From assembly GCA_031426915.1 (NCBI GenBank), contig JASJPB010000002.1, positions 124,001-188,000 of the forward strand: a stretch of 64,000 bases of DNA, in the 5' to 3' direction. Under the pieces are notes generated by a model. It made no database searches. It was not told the origin of the DNA and saw only the letters and a program-made list of their open reading frames with translations. Positions within the stretch are counted from its first letter, which is position 1. Each line of letters begins with the position of its first letter. A program made the translations under genes and the position numbers. Of the stretch, positions 45,001-51,920 are shown piece by piece. Origin of the DNA: Sulfurimicrobium sp031426915. Lineage in GTDB: Bacteria; Pseudomonadota; Gammaproteobacteria; Burkholderiales; Sulfuricellaceae.

Positions 45001-45392
45001 TCGTCGTGCTTCCGCTCGGTGACATCGCTGCCGACGCAGAGCGCGCCTCCAATCTTGCCGTCCCGACTGCGAAGGATGGAGAGGCGCCAGGAAACCGAAC
45101 GTCCCGCCAACGTCTCGGTGACGGTGGGATGTTCGAGCAGCGGAGCCAGTGACTCATCGCCGGCCATGACGCGGAGGAAGGTTTGTGCTGCGGCTTCCCG
45201 TTTTCCGAACGGAAGATAGAGATCGAACCAGTTTCTTCCGCTCAGACCGTGCCGGGTGGCGTTGACCAGATCGCAACAGGGCTGGTTGATGAGGACGATA
45301 TTTCCGGCAAGGTCGAGAATGGCCAGGGCGATGTTAGACGCATCCAGATCGCGCTGGGTCCAGCCGGTTTTCCTGCCCTTCGTTGTGTCCAT
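42009..45392 (-). CDS. PAS-GAF-PAS-PAS-GGDEF-EAL-REC signalling protein
   Basis: These 1127 residues carry no membrane helix. In order: PAS (about 14-130), GAF (about 145-300, with PFGYCLCGRAAV), PAS (about 315-430), PAS (about 435-555), GGDEF (RLGGDEFTVLLE, intact), EAL (GMEALVRWQHPD, SIDDFGTGYSS and VAEGVETAEQ, intact), and a C-terminal receiver domain (LLLVDDEEG, SDQRMPEMNG, FKFIFKPW). Receivers are usually N-terminal, so the tail placement is odd. It could both make and degrade c-di-GMP. AAGGAA precedes the ATG. It lies between duplicated scraps of neighbouring genes. Confidence 0.92.
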   Translation of the reverse strand: MDTTKGRKTGWTQRDLDASNIALAILDLAGNIVLINQPCCDLVNATRHGLSGRNWFDLYLPFGKREAAAQTFLRVMAGDESLAPLLEHPTVTETLAGRSVSWRLSILRSRDGKIGGALCVGSDVTERKHDEEALRLESEEQSALNAILRISLVDIPLQQQFERVLDIILGLSWLPVEPKGGIFQVEDGEKEVLLLKAQRGLNPALLSLCARVPFGYCLCGRAAVSQEIEYAACLDPRHDISYPGIAPHGHYNVPILSRHGVLGVMVLYLKHGHFRQDRETEFLGSVANTLAGMIEHRRTRDALMENRTRLAETQRIAHLGGWEWNFVNDAFQLSDETCHILEMPALSGAVKRETVLGLVHPDDRDNVEKALAHSMTQGGEFSSDFRVQLPNGQERVLHGHAEAARDTEGRVIRLSGTLQDITQRKQAEEKLRLSAAVFENTTEGVMITDPNGRIVAVNRAFTEITGYGEDEIAGLTGSSLKSGRHDEQFYASMWSSIRENGRWQGEVWNRRKNGDIYPEWLNISVVSNDHAQVTHYVGVFSDISAMKESESKLDHLAHHDPLTGLPNRLLLNARMEHSLARAHRANAMLAVLFLDLDHFKNINDTLGHPIGDLLLQETAQRLSNCVREQDTVTRLGGDEFTVLLEDLEDSRFASTVAQKIIAALAEKFMLQGHEVFVTCSVGISIFPTDGNDITTLFKNADSALYRAKEQGRNNYQYYTEELTTRAMERLAMENSLRHALQRDELVLHYQPQVDLYNGNIIGMEALVRWQHPDIGLISPNAFIPLAEETGLIIPIGEWVLRTACAQLKAWIDEGMPKIRVGVNLSSRQFNQNNLDEVVAAILRETGLPPDCLELELTERMIMQDAESTVTIMHKLRALGVQFSIDDFGTGYSSLSYLKRFPIDRIKIDQSFVREITSNPEDAAVSQAIISLSHSLNIKTVAEGVETAEQQEFLRSRQCDEIQGFHFSRPVPQQEMSKLLKEGVKLESKHKFIQEERVLLLVDDEEGILNAIARVLHAEGYRILRANRPRAALDLLATHPVGVIISDQRMPEMNGIELLRKVKKLHPDTVRIMLTAHADQHMIAAAINEGAVFKFIFKPWVDEQLRIDVRQAFRKHDLNLRTQIGKAQ

Positions 45393-45446
45393 TTCCTTGC
45401 ACCGTTTGAGTGTTGAGCAGAGCAGTATAGTGTCCCAAAAAGAGCC

Positions 45447-47075
45447 TTACAATTCTTTCCCTATTCGCGGCGGAACGCTCAATCGCCGCAATACGTCCTT
45501 TGCTGCCTTGACCCCCCAGTAATTCGCTTCCTCGAAAATGGAAAAACCGCTCAGGTCGGAATGGGCCAGATGGATACGGCCCTGCGGCCGGGTCAGGTGT
45601 TGTCGCGCTGCGCTCCATATCCAGCCCGGCACGGGCTTGGCCATCGCGTGCCCCCAGCGAAAGATGTCCAGATTTTCCACCTTGCCGCGGATATCGGGGT
45701 GAGGGCGCGACAGGTCGCCCAGGATGCGCTCCGCCCAGCCTTGCCAGGGCGTATCGTATAAAAGCCGGCGCGCGGCCTCGGGCGTCTCTCCTGACAATGC
45801 CCAGTAGTAGGTCAGCACCGTTGGTCCCTCGCGGCTGCGCAGGCTCTGGTGCGTGGCATTGACGTAACCCAGCGCGGGACTGTCATATAGCACGTTGTCC
45901 CACGCCAGGGTTGCGCCGTGGCGCTGTTCCGGCGGCTCTTTCAGCGTCAGGTTGGCCACCAGCCAGGGCGCATATTGAATTCGACGGATGGACTCGTTCA
46001 GCTTGCCATCCAGTCCCGCCATCACATGCGGCAGCACGAACAGCGGCGCGGCGAAAATGAGCGCATCCGCCTGCCAGCGCACCGTGCGGTTCTGTTGCAT
46101 CAGAAACACGTCCACCTCCACCTGATGCCGTTTTTCCTCAATGCGGTGAACCAGCGCGCTGGACTCGATGTTATGGCTCAGGCGGCCTTGCATTGCCTTC
46201 ACCAGCCAGCCATTTCCTTCCGGCCAGGTCAGCACCTGGTCGCTTTCGGCATCGGTTGCGCGGCCATTGCGGGCGGCGAAATAGTGCAGCCCGGCCCAGG
46301 CCGAGACCTCGGCGTAACTGCTGCCGTAATCGTCGCGGCAGGCGTAGTTTACGTACCAGTGCAACGGCTCCGAATCGAGGCCCTGCTGGAGCAGGAAATC
46401 GCGCATGGTGATCCGGTCGAGCATGAGCAGTTCGGCATCGCGGGATGAAAGCGCGGCAGGAATGCTGAAACCCCTGGAGCCGGATTGATCGCGGCGCTGA
46501 CGGTAGTGTTCCATCAGCGCGAAGAAGCGCCGGTATTGCGCCTGATCGCTGTGGGTGACGCCGATCTGGGGTAACCCCCCTTCCTGCCACATGCCGTGAC
46601 GGTACAGCCGTTCCTGCGGGGCGAAGCACAAATGACGCTCGTTGTAGGTCGGCGTTTCTGCATTGGCGTCACCCAGCAGCACCCCCAGGTCGCTCAGCAG
46701 TTCGCGCACGTCGCGCGCCTCGCGGCCCGGCAACGGCAGGTAGTGGGCGCCCCAGGGATAGGCTGAAACGGCATTCTGCCCCGAGCGGGCATTGCCGCCG
46801 AGCGTGTCTTCCAGTTCGAAAAGACGGAAATCGCCGAAACCCGATCGGTTCAGCTTCCAGGCTGCGGAAAGGCCCGCCACGCCGCCGCCGACGATGGCCA
46901 CCCCGACTTTACGGGTTTCGGAAGGGGCAGGAAAATCGCGCCCGCGCAGACGATGGCCGCGCTCCATGCCCGGACCGAGGATGGCGCCGGGCGGCAAGCT
47001 GGGCGCTACACTGGAGTGACATCCCGGCAGGCAGGCCGAGGCGGCAAGGGACAGAAGGAAGTCGCGGCGATTCAT
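45447..47075 (-). CDS. Tat-exported FAD-dependent oxidoreductase
   Basis: This 542-residue protein starts MNRRDFLLSLAASACLPGC: a twin-arginine motif followed by a lipobox-like LPGC, so it is probably a Tat-exported lipoprotein. The FAD-binding fold begins at VGVAIVGGGVAGLSAAWKLN, with FELEDTLGGNARSG, and the middle resembles amine oxidase/phytoene desaturase-like flavoproteins (LTWPEGNGWLVKAM). Its position after the spermidine-synthase-like gene (145-base gap holding a palindrome) suggests oxidation of an amine product outside the cytoplasm; this is inference. Confidence 0.8.
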   Translation of the reverse strand: MNRRDFLLSLAASACLPGCHSSVAPSLPPGAILGPGMERGHRLRGRDFPAPSETRKVGVAIVGGGVAGLSAAWKLNRSGFGDFRLFELEDTLGGNARSGQNAVSAYPWGAHYLPLPGREARDVRELLSDLGVLLGDANAETPTYNERHLCFAPQERLYRHGMWQEGGLPQIGVTHSDQAQYRRFFALMEHYRQRRDQSGSRGFSIPAALSSRDAELLMLDRITMRDFLLQQGLDSEPLHWYVNYACRDDYGSSYAEVSAWAGLHYFAARNGRATDAESDQVLTWPEGNGWLVKAMQGRLSHNIESSALVHRIEEKRHQVEVDVFLMQQNRTVRWQADALIFAAPLFVLPHVMAGLDGKLNESIRRIQYAPWLVANLTLKEPPEQRHGATLAWDNVLYDSPALGYVNATHQSLRSREGPTVLTYYWALSGETPEAARRLLYDTPWQGWAERILGDLSRPHPDIRGKVENLDIFRWGHAMAKPVPGWIWSAARQHLTRPQGRIHLAHSDLSGFSIFEEANYWGVKAAKDVLRRLSVPPRIGKEL

Positions 47076-47107
47076 GATTGTTTCGAAGACAAGGCCGGAA
47101 CGGCAGT

Positions 47108-47203
47108 CACCGTAAAGGACGCAAAGGTACGCAATGGAATATCCCCATCAACAATGCATGTCAGGCCGCCCTTCCTTCGCGTGACTTTGCGTCCTTTGCG
47201 GTG
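47108..47203. repeat. Dispersed palindromic repeat, copy 3
   Basis: The arms are CACCGTAAAGGACGCAAAGG (from 47108) and, inverted, GACTTTGCGTCCTTTGCGGTG (ending 47203). The family is that of 3579-3710 and 19172-19261. It separates the spermidine-synthase-like gene from the oxidoreductase gene. Confidence 0.8.
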
Positions 47204-47220
47204 AATGAATTGCAGGTCGA

Positions 47221-48720
47221 TCACGGCGCCTGGTGCTTCCACTCGGCTTCGTAATAGTGAACCAGCGCCTGGTTGTTGAGACGGTTGATCTCGGTTTGAA
47301 CCGGCGCCATGTCCCTGGGGAACTGAAACAGCACCGGGGTCAGGTCGGCGCTGAGGAAGCGCAGTTCGGCAGCGTAATGTGCAGGTTGGACATAAGGCTG
47401 ACGGCTGGCGATGATGAAGCCCCATTCGCCGAAAGAGGGCACCAGCGCGTGGTAAGGCGCGGTCCGCAGGCCGACGCTTTGCAGCGTGTTGACGATGCAC
47501 CAGAATGACTGGCGCGCATAAAGCGGGGAAGTGGCCTGGACCACCGCCAGGCCGTGCTCCGCCAGACGCTTTTCCAGCAGGCGGTAAAAGGTGTTGGTGT
47601 AAAGCTTGCCCAGCATGAAGTTGTTCGGGTCGGGAAAATCCACCACGATGAAATCGTAATACTCGCCGTTCTTCTCCAGCCACAGGAAAGCATCGTCGTT
47701 GACGATTTCAAGTTTTGGCGAAAGCAGCGCGTCGCGGTTCATCTCGCGCAGCAGCGGCAGTGTGGAAAACAGCCGGGTCATGCCGGGGTCGAGGTCGACC
47801 AGCGTGATGCGCTCGATACTCGGGTACTTGAGGATTTCCCGCACCGCCAGGCCGTCGCCGCCGCCCAGCACCAGCGCCCGGCGCGGCTGCTTCACCGCCT
47901 GCAACGCGGGGTGAACCAGGGCCTCGTGGTAGCGGTATTCGTCGCGCGAGGAAAATTGCAGGTTGCCGTTGAGGAACAGGCGTACATCGTCCTTCCAGCG
48001 CGTCAGCACGATGCGCTGGTAGGGCGTGGTTTCGGTGTAGATGATCTCGTCGGCGTATAGGTTCGCCTCCGCCAGGCTGGTCAGGCGATCGGCGCCAACC
48101 AGTCCGGCGCACAACAGCAGCGAAACCAGTGCGCACTGGGCAACCATCGCCTTGATCCCCGACAACTGGTCGCGGAACAGCCATAGCGCCCAGGCCGCCA
48201 CCAGCGCGTTGAGCAGACCGAACATCAGGCTGGTGCGGATCAGTCCCAGGTGCGGCGCCAGCAGCAGCGGAAAGGCCAGCGACACCACCAGTGCGCCGAG
48301 GTAATCGAAGGTCAGCACCTGCGACACCAGATCCCTGAGCCCATAGTGCTGCTTGAGGATGCGCATCACCAGCGGAATTTCCAGCCCCACCAGAATCCCG
48401 GTCAGCATCACCAGGCCATACAACACCAGCTTGAATGGCCCCGCGGCCCAGGCAAACACCAGGAACAACAGCGGCGCGGAAAACCCGCCCACGATACCCA
48501 CCATCAGCTCGATCTGGATGAAGCGCGCCACCAGTCCCTTGACGATATGGCGCGAAAGGTAAGACCCCACGCCCATGGCAAAGAGGTAGGTGCCGATGAT
48601 GGTGGAAAACTGGGTCACCGAATCGCCCAGCAGATAGCTCGACAGCGCCCCCGCCACAAGCTCGTAAACCAGCCCGCAGGACGCGATGACGAAAACGGAA
48701 AGGAGGAGGGCGAAGCTCAT
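47221..48720 (-). CDS. Membrane-anchored spermidine-synthase-like aminopropyltransferase
   Basis: The 499 residues comprise about seven membrane helices (about 1-210), then a spermidine/spermine-synthase fold with ALVLGGGDGLAVREILKYPS (S-adenosyl ligand loop), ITLVDLDPGMTRLF, NDDAFLWLEKN and FIVVDFPDPNN. The aspartates used for amine binding and catalysis appear present. Such fusions are annotated as polyamine aminopropyltransferases; whether the acceptor is a polyamine or something else at the membrane is unknown. A SAM decarboxylase gene 4.3 kb away could supply decarboxylated SAM. Confidence 0.87.
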   Translation of the reverse strand: MSFALLLSVFVIASCGLVYELVAGALSSYLLGDSVTQFSTIIGTYLFAMGVGSYLSRHIVKGLVARFIQIELMVGIVGGFSAPLLFLVFAWAAGPFKLVLYGLVMLTGILVGLEIPLVMRILKQHYGLRDLVSQVLTFDYLGALVVSLAFPLLLAPHLGLIRTSLMFGLLNALVAAWALWLFRDQLSGIKAMVAQCALVSLLLCAGLVGADRLTSLAEANLYADEIIYTETTPYQRIVLTRWKDDVRLFLNGNLQFSSRDEYRYHEALVHPALQAVKQPRRALVLGGGDGLAVREILKYPSIERITLVDLDPGMTRLFSTLPLLREMNRDALLSPKLEIVNDDAFLWLEKNGEYYDFIVVDFPDPNNFMLGKLYTNTFYRLLEKRLAEHGLAVVQATSPLYARQSFWCIVNTLQSVGLRTAPYHALVPSFGEWGFIIASRQPYVQPAHYAAELRFLSADLTPVLFQFPRDMAPVQTEINRLNNQALVHYYEAEWKHQAP

Positions 48721-48737
48721 GCGGGATACGGGGGGAA

Positions 48738-48773
48738 TGTTGGGTTACGGCTTGGTGGCCTGCCCTAGCTTAC
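48738..48773. repeat. Degenerate REP-like hairpin
   Basis: TTGGGTTACGGC and GGCCTGCCCTAGCTTAC form an imperfect stem resembling common proteobacterial REP elements, with a TAC-ended tail (GTAAGC on the other strand). It lies upstream of the spermidine-synthase-like gene. Confidence 0.35.
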
Positions 48774-48802
48774 ATTTGCTGCATTTCTTGAGCATTTCAA
48801 TA

Positions 48803-49000
48803 TCAGGCCGCGATTGCCTCATAGGAAAACTGCGGAATATCGGCCCGTTCCTGGGCGTGTTCGACGGTAATACCGCAAACATTTCCATCACTATCCAGGT
48901 CGAGCAAGGTGTTTTCATCCACGTCCCGGGTTTCAGCCACCTCCGTTGCTCGAAACTCGATATAAAGGGTGTCGGTATCCTGAAAGTATTTGATCTTCAT
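48803..49000 (-). CDS. DUF2283 family small protein
   Basis: This 65-residue protein starts MKIKYFQDTDTLYIEF and contains LLDLDSDGNVCGITVEHA, the DUF2283 pattern. Such proteins are often paired with a small second gene and treated as antitoxin-like. Its start overlaps the stop of the gene upstream by 4 bases (ATGA). It sits inside the DUF350/DUF4178 cluster at its 3' end. Confidence 0.85.
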   Translation of the reverse strand: MKIKYFQDTDTLYIEFRATEVAETRDVDENTLLDLDSDGNVCGITVEHAQERADIPQFSYEAIAA

Positions 49001-49233
49001 AGCGAAAATCTCCGATCAAAAAAAGCGTTATGAACTGTTTCCCCGTCAGGCAGCAGGATAACACGCAAGTGTCTTCCGCCTGCTTCCGGAATCGGCGCCC
49101 ACCTTCGAATTCGACCATCTTGCTGGATGACTTCCTTGACAGGACTGTCGATCACTCGCTGTATCCATTCCAGTTCGATATCGGCGCGGTCGGAGCGGTT
49201 CTTCAAGGAGAGGAAATAGTGCGTGAATTTCAT
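48997..49233 (-). CDS. Small basic protein paired with DUF2283 (possible toxin partner)
   Basis: This 78-residue protein starts MKFTHYFLSLKNRSDRADIE and contains WIQRVIDSPVKEVIQ, RIRRWAPIPEAGGRHLRVIL and DGETVHNAFFDRRF. The ADIELEWIQRVI...RHLRVILLPDGETVHNAFFDR pattern resembles small RelE/DUF4258-like partners of DUF2283 proteins. A toxin role is inferred only from size, basic charge and pairing. An ATG two codons upstream (49239) is an alternative; AGGG fits 49233 better. Confidence 0.65.
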   Translation of the reverse strand: MKFTHYFLSLKNRSDRADIELEWIQRVIDSPVKEVIQQDGRIRRWAPIPEAGGRHLRVILLPDGETVHNAFFDRRFSL

Positions 49234-49241
49234 CAGCATCC

Positions 49242-49457
49242 CTAACCGTGAATCGCCGAAGCCACGATAATCGCGATCCCCAGGCACATGGCACCGACCA
49301 CGATGGCGAGGGCAAGGTTCCTTTCCTCGGCGATTTCCTTCCACAGGTCATAGGGGGTCAGCTTGTCGATGACCAGGAAGGAAATCCAGAACAGTGTCAC
49401 GCCGATGAGGGAGTAGAGCAGGGCGTTGATGAGGTAGGTGGGGTTGATGATATCCAT
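49242..49457 (-). CDS. DUF350 (YjfL-type) membrane protein
   Basis: This 71-residue protein has two membrane helices: INALLYSLIGVTLFWISFLVIDKLTPYDLWKEI contains helix 1 and the conserved D-x-LTP motif, and NLALAIVVGAMCLGIAIIVASA is helix 2. This is a half-length DUF350 unit, the family of E. coli YjfL. In other genomes DUF350 proteins occur with DUF4178, SPFH or PspA proteins and S-adenosylmethionine decarboxylase, as here. Confidence 0.9.
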   Translation of the reverse strand: MDIINPTYLINALLYSLIGVTLFWISFLVIDKLTPYDLWKEIAEERNLALAIVVGAMCLGIAIIVASAIHG

Positions 49458-49475
49458 GGAAAACTCCTTGTGGGG

Positions 49476-49646
49476 TTATTTGTGGTAAGCGCTGCGCGTG
49501 GTGCCGGGTCCGGGTTTGCTTTCGTTGATGCCCCAGACGCTCCAGCCGTGGTACTGGGCATAGCTGAACAGGGCCAGGGCCAGCATGCCGCTTGCGATAT
49601 AGGTCTTGAACAGAATATTCCCCTTAGAGTCCGTGAAAAAATTCAA
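49476..49646 (-). CDS. Small one-helix membrane protein of the DUF4178 cluster
   Basis: From the TTG at 49646 the protein is 56 residues: NFFTDSKGNILFKTYIASG, a membrane helix (MLALALFSYAQYHGWSVWG) and a hydrophilic tail ending KPGPGTTRSAYHK. The start is uncertain: the frame is open further upstream into an inverted repeat, an ATG at 49586 would leave 36 residues, and no clear ribosome site is seen. The D-S-K-G-N start and YHK end look like a conserved small partner in DUF4178/DUF350 clusters, from memory of similar loci. It lies 18 bases before DUF350. Confidence 0.6.
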   Translation of the reverse strand: MNFFTDSKGNILFKTYIASGMLALALFSYAQYHGWSVWGINESKPGPGTTRSAYHK

Positions 49647-49806
49647 GCCCGTAGCGAGAACGTTGCCAAACCCGCTTGGCAAGGCGCGGAAGGCGCGAAA
49701 TTTGGGCGCGTAGCGGGCCTACGTAACCGAATTTCGCTCCTTTCGCAACGCAGCCAGGCGGGAATTGGCGGCGTTCGCAGTAGGGGTTGAATATTTTCAC
49801 GGGCTC
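49627..49806. repeat. 180-bp imperfect inverted repeat
   Basis: The outer arms GAGTCCGTGAAAAAATTCAA (49627) and, inverted, GAGCCCGTGAAAATATTCAA (ending 49806) are nearly identical. Pairing continues inward with small indels to a centre near 49716. It begins right after the DUF4178 stop codon and covers the start region of the next small gene. It looks like a miniature inverted-repeat element or a large regulatory fold splitting the operon. Confidence 0.8.
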
Positions 49807-51735
49807 TTAGTCGTCGCTGCTGTCGCTGCTATCGGAGTCGTCGCTCGCCGCGCTTGGCGCGTGGTCGCTTTCCGCCCAGCGCCGGGTCTCGAAGGAGAGC
49901 CCGCGCCACCATGCCAGCAACGGAAAAACGAACAGCGCGACGAGCGCGAGCCAGAGATTGGTCCACCCCGGCACATCCCGTACCACGTCGAGCTGGTCGC
50001 TGATGTGGGTGTTCCACTCCGGGGGCAGCTCGGCGTCGATTTGCAGGAAATAGTGGCCGGCGGGCACTTCCGACAGCACCGCCTCATTCCTGGCGTTGCC
50101 TTCCGACCACGATCCGTCGCTGTCCACGCCGTGGTAGTAGCTGACTTCCCGCCCGAAATGGTAGCTGCGCCCGGTGTCGCGCTCGACCAGGTTCATGTCC
50201 AGGTAGAGCCAGTTGTTGTTGAGGTCGGTGCGGTTGCGGACTATCAGGTTGGTCGGTCGCCCGCTTACCTCGAACACTTCGGTGTTGATGGGCTGCTCGG
50301 CGGCGGCACGGTCCAGGGCGAGATCATGATGGAACACCACCCGGTTTTCGGAAAATATCAGGAAGCCAATCTGGATCAGCAGCACGCTCATGGCAAATGC
50401 GCCGAACGCCTTCCAGTAACGCCCGGCCTGTCCGGTATGGGGCGAGGGCTGGTTGGGCGCGATGCCCAGCGGCATGGGCAGGGGCTTTGCTGGTTTGAAG
50501 GCGGCGGCGATTTCTTCCGGGAGAATGTACTCCGACAGCGACCAGACGCTTTCCTGGTCGCTCTTTTCCTCGCTCAGCATCAGCGGCGGGGCGACATAAT
50601 CCGAAACCACGGCGCTTTCGCCCACCTTCACGCGCCAGTAGAACTCACCCAGCACATAGGTGACGGAGGCATTAGCGGTCTGGAAATGGCGGTAAGTCTT
50701 GCCCAGGAAATTCACGCTGGACACCTTGCCTCCCGCATTGGGCACCCGGGTGGTGGTCTTGGTGAAATTCCAGTGTCCCTGGTATTCCGACAGCCAGCGC
50801 ATGCCCTCCTGCTCGCTGTAGAGCAGGTATTCGCTCCACTCGTAGGCCACGCCGTCCACCTTGACCTGGCGGCACAAATAGCCCACCACGTCATAATCCG
50901 CGCCGCGTAGCCTGCCCCTGCTGCCCAGTGCGAGCAGGGGCTCGCGGCTGATCTTGATGTTGTAGCGGGAAAGAATGGTGAAATTGTCGTTGGCGACATC
51001 GATCACCGAGCCGCAACTGCCGCAGGCCACGCTTTCCGTGCCCTTGGCGCGAATTTCCAGCGGCGCGGCGCAGGAGGGACAGTTGAATGCCTTGGTCCTG
51101 GCCTTGCCCGCGGCCGTTTCGCGCTCGCGCAAGCCGGTCATGCGCAGCGCGCCGAGTTCCACCTGTTCGCCGATGAACAGCAACGGAGGGGTTTCGCTGT
51201 AATCTATGGAAGCGAAATTACGTTCGTTGGCGAGGTCGACGGAGGGCGCCGGGTAGCCCGCGCCGACCTTGAACGGCAACTCGCCTTCCCCGGCGATGCA
51301 GGTGGCGCTTTCCTTGGCGTTCACCTGGAAATTCTCACCCAGCAGCGCAAGGCTCTGCCCAACTTTCAGCTCATCAAAGGGCGGTAGCTGGTCGGGGGCG
51401 GGCGAGGGGAAAGTCAGCACATAGCTGCCTGAGGCCTCGGACAGCCAGCCGGTTTGCATGTTGTCGAACAGCAAATGCCATTCGTTCCACACGCCGTCCT
51501 CGTACTTGAGCTGAATCCGGCCCACCACGGCGAAATGCCCGCTCTTGTATTTGCCCTCGGCGCCGCGCTGGAGCGGCGAGGCGTCCTCCAGCAGTGCTGC
51601 CATCTTGCCCAGGTCTTCCAGCTCCAGATCGTGGCGGATCAGCGTGCTCTTGCAATAGTCGCACACCGCCAGGATCGAGGCGGCGGAGCGGAAAACGACG
51701 GGTGCGCCGCAGGAGGGGCAGTTGGCGGTTTTCAT
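49807..51735 (-). CDS. Double DUF4178 protein with zinc ribbons and two membrane helices
   Basis: The 642 residues comprise an N-terminal zinc ribbon CPSC/CDYC, a DUF4178 domain with GHFAVVGRIQLKYEDGVWNEW and LSEASGSYVL, then a second zinc ribbon CPSC/CGSC and a second DUF4178 with YDVVGYLCRQVKVDGVAYEW. Next come a membrane helix (AFGAFAMSVLLIQIGFLIF), an extracytoplasmic beta-rich domain, another helix (LWLALVALFVFPLLAWW) and an acidic Ser/Asp tail (SDSSDSSDD). The function is unknown. The family tracks with DUF350 and SAM decarboxylase in membrane-stress type operons. Confidence 0.87.
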   Translation of the reverse strand: MKTANCPSCGAPVVFRSAASILAVCDYCKSTLIRHDLELEDLGKMAALLEDASPLQRGAEGKYKSGHFAVVGRIQLKYEDGVWNEWHLLFDNMQTGWLSEASGSYVLTFPSPAPDQLPPFDELKVGQSLALLGENFQVNAKESATCIAGEGELPFKVGAGYPAPSVDLANERNFASIDYSETPPLLFIGEQVELGALRMTGLRERETAAGKARTKAFNCPSCAAPLEIRAKGTESVACGSCGSVIDVANDNFTILSRYNIKISREPLLALGSRGRLRGADYDVVGYLCRQVKVDGVAYEWSEYLLYSEQEGMRWLSEYQGHWNFTKTTTRVPNAGGKVSSVNFLGKTYRHFQTANASVTYVLGEFYWRVKVGESAVVSDYVAPPLMLSEEKSDQESVWSLSEYILPEEIAAAFKPAKPLPMPLGIAPNQPSPHTGQAGRYWKAFGAFAMSVLLIQIGFLIFSENRVVFHHDLALDRAAAEQPINTEVFEVSGRPTNLIVRNRTDLNNNWLYLDMNLVERDTGRSYHFGREVSYYHGVDSDGSWSEGNARNEAVLSEVPAGHYFLQIDAELPPEWNTHISDQLDVVRDVPGWTNLWLALVALFVFPLLAWWRGLSFETRRWAESDHAPSAASDDSDSSDSSDD

Positions 51736-51785
51736 GAAAAATTATTGTTAGCCACAGAGAGCACCGAGACCACAGAGAAAGCAGG

Positions 51786-51884
51786 GTAGGATGGGTGGAG
51801 CATAGCGATACCCATCATTGGCGTTGCACGAACTTCATATCGTTGTCGTGAACGATGGGTATCGCTATGCTCAACCCATCCTAC
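51786..51884. repeat. Inverted pair of GTAG-headed REPs (BIME)
   Basis: GTAGGATGGGTGGAGCATAG plus CGATACCCATC (51786-51816) is mirrored at 51854-51884 with three differences. Both have the GTAG head and match the single REP at 16931. The pair would fold into one long hairpin or two small ones. Just upstream, 51749-51780 holds another common intergenic motif (CCACAGAGA repeated). Together they fill the 185-base gap between the DUF4178 and SPFH genes. Confidence 0.85.
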
Positions 51885-51920
51885 GTCGCTGTGCGGTAGA
51901 CCTGGCATGGATTGGGCCTG

